Of a stretch of 15,475 nucleotides of DNA, positions 12,622 to 15,475 are shown piece after piece. The DNA comes from DASQFU01 sp035632955 (GTDB taxonomy: Bacteria > Eisenbacteria > RBG-16-71-46): NCBI GenBank assembly GCA_035632955.1, contig DASQFU010000159.1:1-15475 (forward strand), given 5' to 3'. The position numbers and the translations under genes are program-made. How positions within the stretch are numbered: the stretch's first letter is position 1; each line of letters begins with the position of its first letter. The notes under the pieces are model-generated. The model saw only the letters and a list, made by a program, of their open reading frames with translations, searched no databases and was not told the DNA's origin.

Positions 12622-13092
12622 ATGCCTCGCAAGGGCTATATCCCGCGGCGCGAAGTGCCGGGGGATCCGAAGTTCGACAACGTGCTCGTGACGCGCTTCG
12701 TGAGCGCGATCATGTCGCGCGGCAAGCGGTCACTCGCGGAGCGTCAGTTCTACGGAGCGATGAGCCTCGTGGAGCAGAAGGCCGGGCAGGATGCCATGAC
12801 GGTCTTGAAGCAGGCGATGAACAACGTCAAGCCTGTGCTCGAGGTGAAATCGCGGCGCGTAGGCGGCGCCAACTACCAGGTTCCCGTCGAGGTCAGGCCC
12901 GATCGCCGCAATGCGCTCGCGATCCGGTGGCTGATCATCCACGCGCGCGGCCGGTCCGATCACTCGTTCGCCGAGCGTCTCGCGGGCGAGCTGCTGGCGG
13001 CCTCGCGGAACGAGGGTGGGGCGGTGAAGAAGCGCGAGGACACGCATAAAATGGCGGAGGCCAACAAGGCCTTCGCGCACTATCGCTGGTAA
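12622..13092 (+). CDS. rpsG: 30S ribosomal protein S7
   Basis: S7 starts assembly of the 30S head by binding the 3' major domain of 16S rRNA, and lines the E-site mRNA exit. The 156-residue product has normal length and family motifs: MPRKGYIPRREVPGDPKFD, 'KSRRVGGANYQVPVEVRPDR', 'ALAIRWLIIHARGRSDHSFA', and the C-terminal 'THKMAEANKAFAHYRW'. ATG 12622 follows a GGAGAGGAAG tract (12608–12617). The gene ends at TAA 13090–13092 and is followed by a 163-base structured gap before fusA. Confidence 0.98.
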   Translation: MPRKGYIPRREVPGDPKFDNVLVTRFVSAIMSRGKRSLAERQFYGAMSLVEQKAGQDAMTVLKQAMNNVKPVLEVKSRRVGGANYQVPVEVRPDRRNALAIRWLIIHARGRSDHSFAERLAGELLAASRNEGGAVKKREDTHKMAEANKAFAHYRW

Positions 13093-13093
13093 C

Positions 13094-13216
13094 CCACCTG
13101 CGGTGAAGGTCGGCCGCGCCGACCTGGACCGGAGCCCCGCTTGAGTGGGGCGGTCTCCCGCCACCGCGGATGAAAACGTCTCATCACCGCACTTTCTAAG
13201 ACGGAAAGGCAGGTGG
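13094..13216 (+). promoter_or_regulatory. Predicted three-way-junction RNA in the rpsG–fusA gap
   Basis: CTGCGGTG (13098–13105) pairs with CACCGCGG (13162–13169), with one G·U. It encloses two hairpins. The first is AGGTCGGC (13107–13114) with GCCGACCT (13118–13125), 8 bp. The second is GACC (13127–13130) with GGTC (13152–13155), continued after a three-base bulge by GCCCCGC (13134–13140) with GTGGGGC (13145–13151) and loop TTGA. Junction linkers are A13106, G13126 and six bases (13156–13161). Right after it, GATGA (13169–13173) pairs with TCATC (13181–13185). CCACCTGC (13094–13101) can instead pair with GCAGGTGG (13209–13216), which would break the junction's closing stem. No known family is recognised. 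Confidence 0.45.
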
Positions 13217-13255
13217 TGCTATCGCGGTCTCCTGAATGTGAGGATGTGAACGCCG

Positions 13256-15334
13256 ATGCCTCGGCAGACTACGCTTGATCGATATCGCAATATCGGGATC
13301 ATGGCCCATATCGACGCCGGCAAGACCACCTTGACCGAGCGCGTCCTGTTTTATACCGGCCGCATTCACCGCGTCGGCGAAGTGCACGAAGGCCTCGCCA
13401 CCATGGATTGGATGGAGCAGGAGCGCGAGCGCGGGATCACGATCACCTCCGCCGCCACCACCTGCCAGTGGCGGGAACACCGCATCAACATCATCGACAC
13501 CCCGGGTCACGTGGACTTCACCGTCGAAGTGGAGCGCAGCCTGCGCGTCCTCGACGGCGCGGTCGCCGTGTTCTGCGCCGTCGGTGGCGTCGAGCCCCAG
13601 TCCGAGACCGTGTGGCGGCAGGCGGACAAGTACAACGTTCCGCGCATCGCGTTCGTGAACAAGATGGATCGCGTCGGCGCCGACTTCGACAACGTCGTCC
13701 GCATGATGCGCGATCGGCTCGGTGCGCACTGCGTGCCGATCCATCTGCCGATGTTCGCCGGCGAGCAGTTCCAGGGCTTGATCGACCTGATCGAGATGAA
13801 GGCAATCACTTATCACGAAGAGAGCCAGGGCACGACCTTCGACATTCACGACATCCCGCGCGATCTGGTCGCGGCCGCGGACGCCGCCCGCCATCGCCTG
13901 CTGGAATCGATCGCCGAACACGACGAGCAGCTCCTCGACAACTATCTCCACGAGAAGCCGTACACGTCCGAGGATTTGCGCCGCGCCCTGCGCAACGGGA
14001 CCGTGCAGAACAAGATCACGCCGGTGCTGTGCGGCTCCGCGTTCAAGAACAAAGGCGTGCAGCGGCTGCTGGACGCGGTCGTGGACCTGCTGCCCTCCCC
14101 GATCGACATGCCGCCGATCCAGGGCCAGGAGCTCGAGACGTTCCAGCACGTGACGCGCAAGCCGAGCGTCGACGAGCCGTTCGCGGCGCTGGCGTTCAAG
14201 ATCATGACCGACCCACATGTCGGCAAGCTCACGTTCTTCCGCGTCTACTCGGGCGCGGTCAAGACCGGTGACACGGTGATGAACGCCGCCAGCGGGCGCA
14301 AGGAACGGATTGGCCGCTTGCTGCAGATGCACGCCAACAAGCGCGAGGAGATCAAGGAAGTCTACGCCGGCGACATCGCGGCGGCGATCGGTCTCAAGGG
14401 CGTGACCACCGGCAACACGCTGTGCGACCTCGGCTACCCACTGGCGCTCGAGGCCATGCACTTCCCGGAGCCGGTCGTCGACGTGGCGATCGAGCCCAAG
14501 TCCAAGGTCGACGAAGAGAAGCTGGCCGAGGCGCTGCAACGGCTGGCGGAAGAGGACCCGACGTTCCGCGTCCGCACTGACGACGAGACCAGCCAGACCA
14601 TCATCTCGGGCATGGGCGAGCTGCACCTCGAGATCATCGTCGACCGGATGCTGCGCGAGTTCCGCGTCCAGGCGAACGTCGGCAAGCCGCAAGTGGCCTA
14701 CCGGGAGACGATCACGGTGGCCGCCGAGCACCGCGCGCGTTTCATCCGCCAGACCGGCGGCAAGGGCATGTACGGCGACGTCGAGATTCGCGTCGAGCCG
14801 CAGGAGCCGGGCGTGGGATTCGATTTCGTGAGCGAGATCGTCGGCGGCACGATCCCCCGGGAGTACATTCCGGCGGTCGAAAAGGGTGTCGAGGAGGCGA
14901 TGCGCAACGGCGTCGTCGCGGGCTATCCGATGGTCGACATCAAGGTGATCCTGCTCGACGGCTCGTACCACGATGTGGACTCGTCCGAGATGGCGTTCAA
15001 GATCGCCGGCTCGATGGCGTTCAAGGAGGCGTGCCACAAAGCCAAGCCGCGGTTGCTCGAGCCAATCTTCGACGTCGAGGTGGTGGTGCCCGAGGAGTAC
15101 ATGGGAGATATCATCGGCGACCTGTCGTCGCGCCGCGGCCGCATCGGCGGCATGTTCACCCGCGGCTCGGCCCGGGTCGTGGCGGCCTCGGTGCCGCTGG
15201 CGGAGATGTTCGGTTACGCGACGCGAATGCGCTCGATCTCGCAAGGTCGCGCCGCGTACTCGATGCAGTTCTCGCGCTACGATACGTTGCCGCAGTCGGT
15301 GGCGGAGGAGATCGTCGCGAAGGTGAAGGGTTGA
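13256..15334 (+). CDS. fusA: Elongation factor G
   Basis: EF-G is the GTPase that drives translocation, and with RRF it splits post-termination ribosomes. The 692-residue product has the normal length. GTPase motifs: G1 'AHIDAGKTT' (residues 17–25), switch I 'QERERGITITSAATT', G3 DTPGHVDF (81–88), and G4 NKMD (135–138). Domains II–V follow, including 'GMGELHLEIIVDRM', 'QTGGKGMYGDVEIRVEPQ' and the C-terminal 'RRGRIGGMFTRGSARVVA'. ATG 13256 is chosen from the family start MPRQTTLDRYRNIGIMAH. Its Shine-Dalgarno GTGAGG (13238–13243) is rather distant (12 bases), and TCCT (13230–13233) could pair with AGGA (13241–13244). It ends 35 bases before tuf. Confidence 0.98.
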   Translation: MPRQTTLDRYRNIGIMAHIDAGKTTLTERVLFYTGRIHRVGEVHEGLATMDWMEQERERGITITSAATTCQWREHRINIIDTPGHVDFTVEVERSLRVLDGAVAVFCAVGGVEPQSETVWRQADKYNVPRIAFVNKMDRVGADFDNVVRMMRDRLGAHCVPIHLPMFAGEQFQGLIDLIEMKAITYHEESQGTTFDIHDIPRDLVAAADAARHRLLESIAEHDEQLLDNYLHEKPYTSEDLRRALRNGTVQNKITPVLCGSAFKNKGVQRLLDAVVDLLPSPIDMPPIQGQELETFQHVTRKPSVDEPFAALAFKIMTDPHVGKLTFFRVYSGAVKTGDTVMNAASGRKERIGRLLQMHANKREEIKEVYAGDIAAAIGLKGVTTGNTLCDLGYPLALEAMHFPEPVVDVAIEPKSKVDEEKLAEALQRLAEEDPTFRVRTDDETSQTIISGMGELHLEIIVDRMLREFRVQANVGKPQVAYRETITVAAEHRARFIRQTGGKGMYGDVEIRVEPQEPGVGFDFVSEIVGGTIPREYIPAVEKGVEEAMRNGVVAGYPMVDIKVILLDGSYHDVDSSEMAFKIAGSMAFKEACHKAKPRLLEPIFDVEVVVPEEYMGDIIGDLSSRRGRIGGMFTRGSARVVAASVPLAEMFGYATRMRSISQGRAAYSMQFSRYDTLPQSVAEEIVAKVKG

Positions 15335-15369
15335 GCCGGAACTCGTCAACGCCAACAGGAGCCTAACCG

Positions 15370-15475
15370 ATGGGCAAGCAGAAGTATGAACGGACGAAGC
15401 CGCACGTGAACGTGGGGACGATCGGGCACGTGGACCACGGCAAGACGACGTTGACGGCGGCGATCACGATGGTGC
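15370..15475 (+). CDS. tuf: Elongation factor Tu, N-terminal start (partial, cut by window end)
   Basis: The first 35 codons are present. The protein begins MGKQKYERTKPHVNVG and carries the complete P-loop GHVDHGKT at residues 19–26, which binds the GTP phosphates. ATG 15370 follows AGGAG (15358–15362). It lies directly after fusA, the standard str-operon order rpsL-rpsG-fusA-tuf. This is the second tuf in the window. The first, at 1–130, heads the rpmG–secE unit, as with tufB in many bacteria. Confidence 0.98.
   Translation, partial: MGKQKYERTKPHVNVGTIGHVDHGKTTLTAAITMV

Noticed and set aside
13196..15355. 719-codon open frame on the - strand covering all of fusA
   Set aside because: It mirrors fusA exactly, has low-complexity Arg/His/Leu/Asp-rich translation and no recognisable motif. 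Long antisense frames are expected opposite G+C-rich genes with strong third-position bias.

Overview
The window is a high-G+C (mid-60s % by eye) core-genome segment, entirely on the + strand. It holds the bacterial L11–rpoBC–str gene cluster, bounded at both ends by partial tuf (EF-Tu) genes. The proteins look like those of a Gram-negative, Gracilicutes-type bacterium. RpoC carries an E. coli-like insertion of about 180 residues (SI3) after the zinc-binding domain, RpoB has a SI2-like coiled segment before the catalytic C-terminal block, and the RpoC bridge-helix/trigger-loop region has the short 'QKKITGGLGEI' type insertion that I associate with FCB-group bacteria. I cannot name the species. 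A high-G+C FCB-related or candidate-phylum lineage (for example Gemmatimonadetes- or Eisenbacteria-like) is only a guess.

Layout: (1) 1–436: 3' end of tuf, rpmG (zinc-ribbon L33), tRNA-Trp(CCA) one base after the rpmG stop, then a 7-bp hairpin. (2) 437–1670: secE, nusG, rplK (protein export, transcription elongation, L11). (3) 1671–2075: a 67-codon gene I do not recognise, then a 186-base structured non-coding stretch. The last part of that stretch resembles the ribosomal protein L1 binding site and touches the rplA Shine-Dalgarno. (4) 2076–3783: rplA, rplJ, rplL (L1 and the ribosomal stalk). (5) 3880–12036: rpoB and rpoC. (6) 12033–13092: a consensus-like sigma70 promoter overlapping the rpoC stop, a structured leader, then rpsL and rpsG. 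(7) 13093–15475: a compact predicted three-way-junction RNA, fusA, and the 5' end of a second tuf.

Together the genes supply the translation factors (EF-Tu, EF-G), the L11/L1/stalk proteins, two key 30S proteins (S12 decoding, S7 assembly), the core RNA polymerase β and β' subunits, the NusG elongation factor and the SecE translocon subunit. They are probably transcribed as two or more overlapping long units. No mobile element, CRISPR array or phage gene is visible, and no gene-free stretch exceeds 300 bases; the longest are 1890–2075 and 13093–13255.

No exotic system was found. The points most worth a second look are: the natural Asn in RpoB at the position equivalent to E. coli His526 (rifampicin pocket); the unrecognised small gene between rplK and rplA; the L1-site look-alike in front of rplA; structured intergenic RNAs in the str operon, particularly rpsG–fusA; and the two tuf genes bracketing the whole locus.
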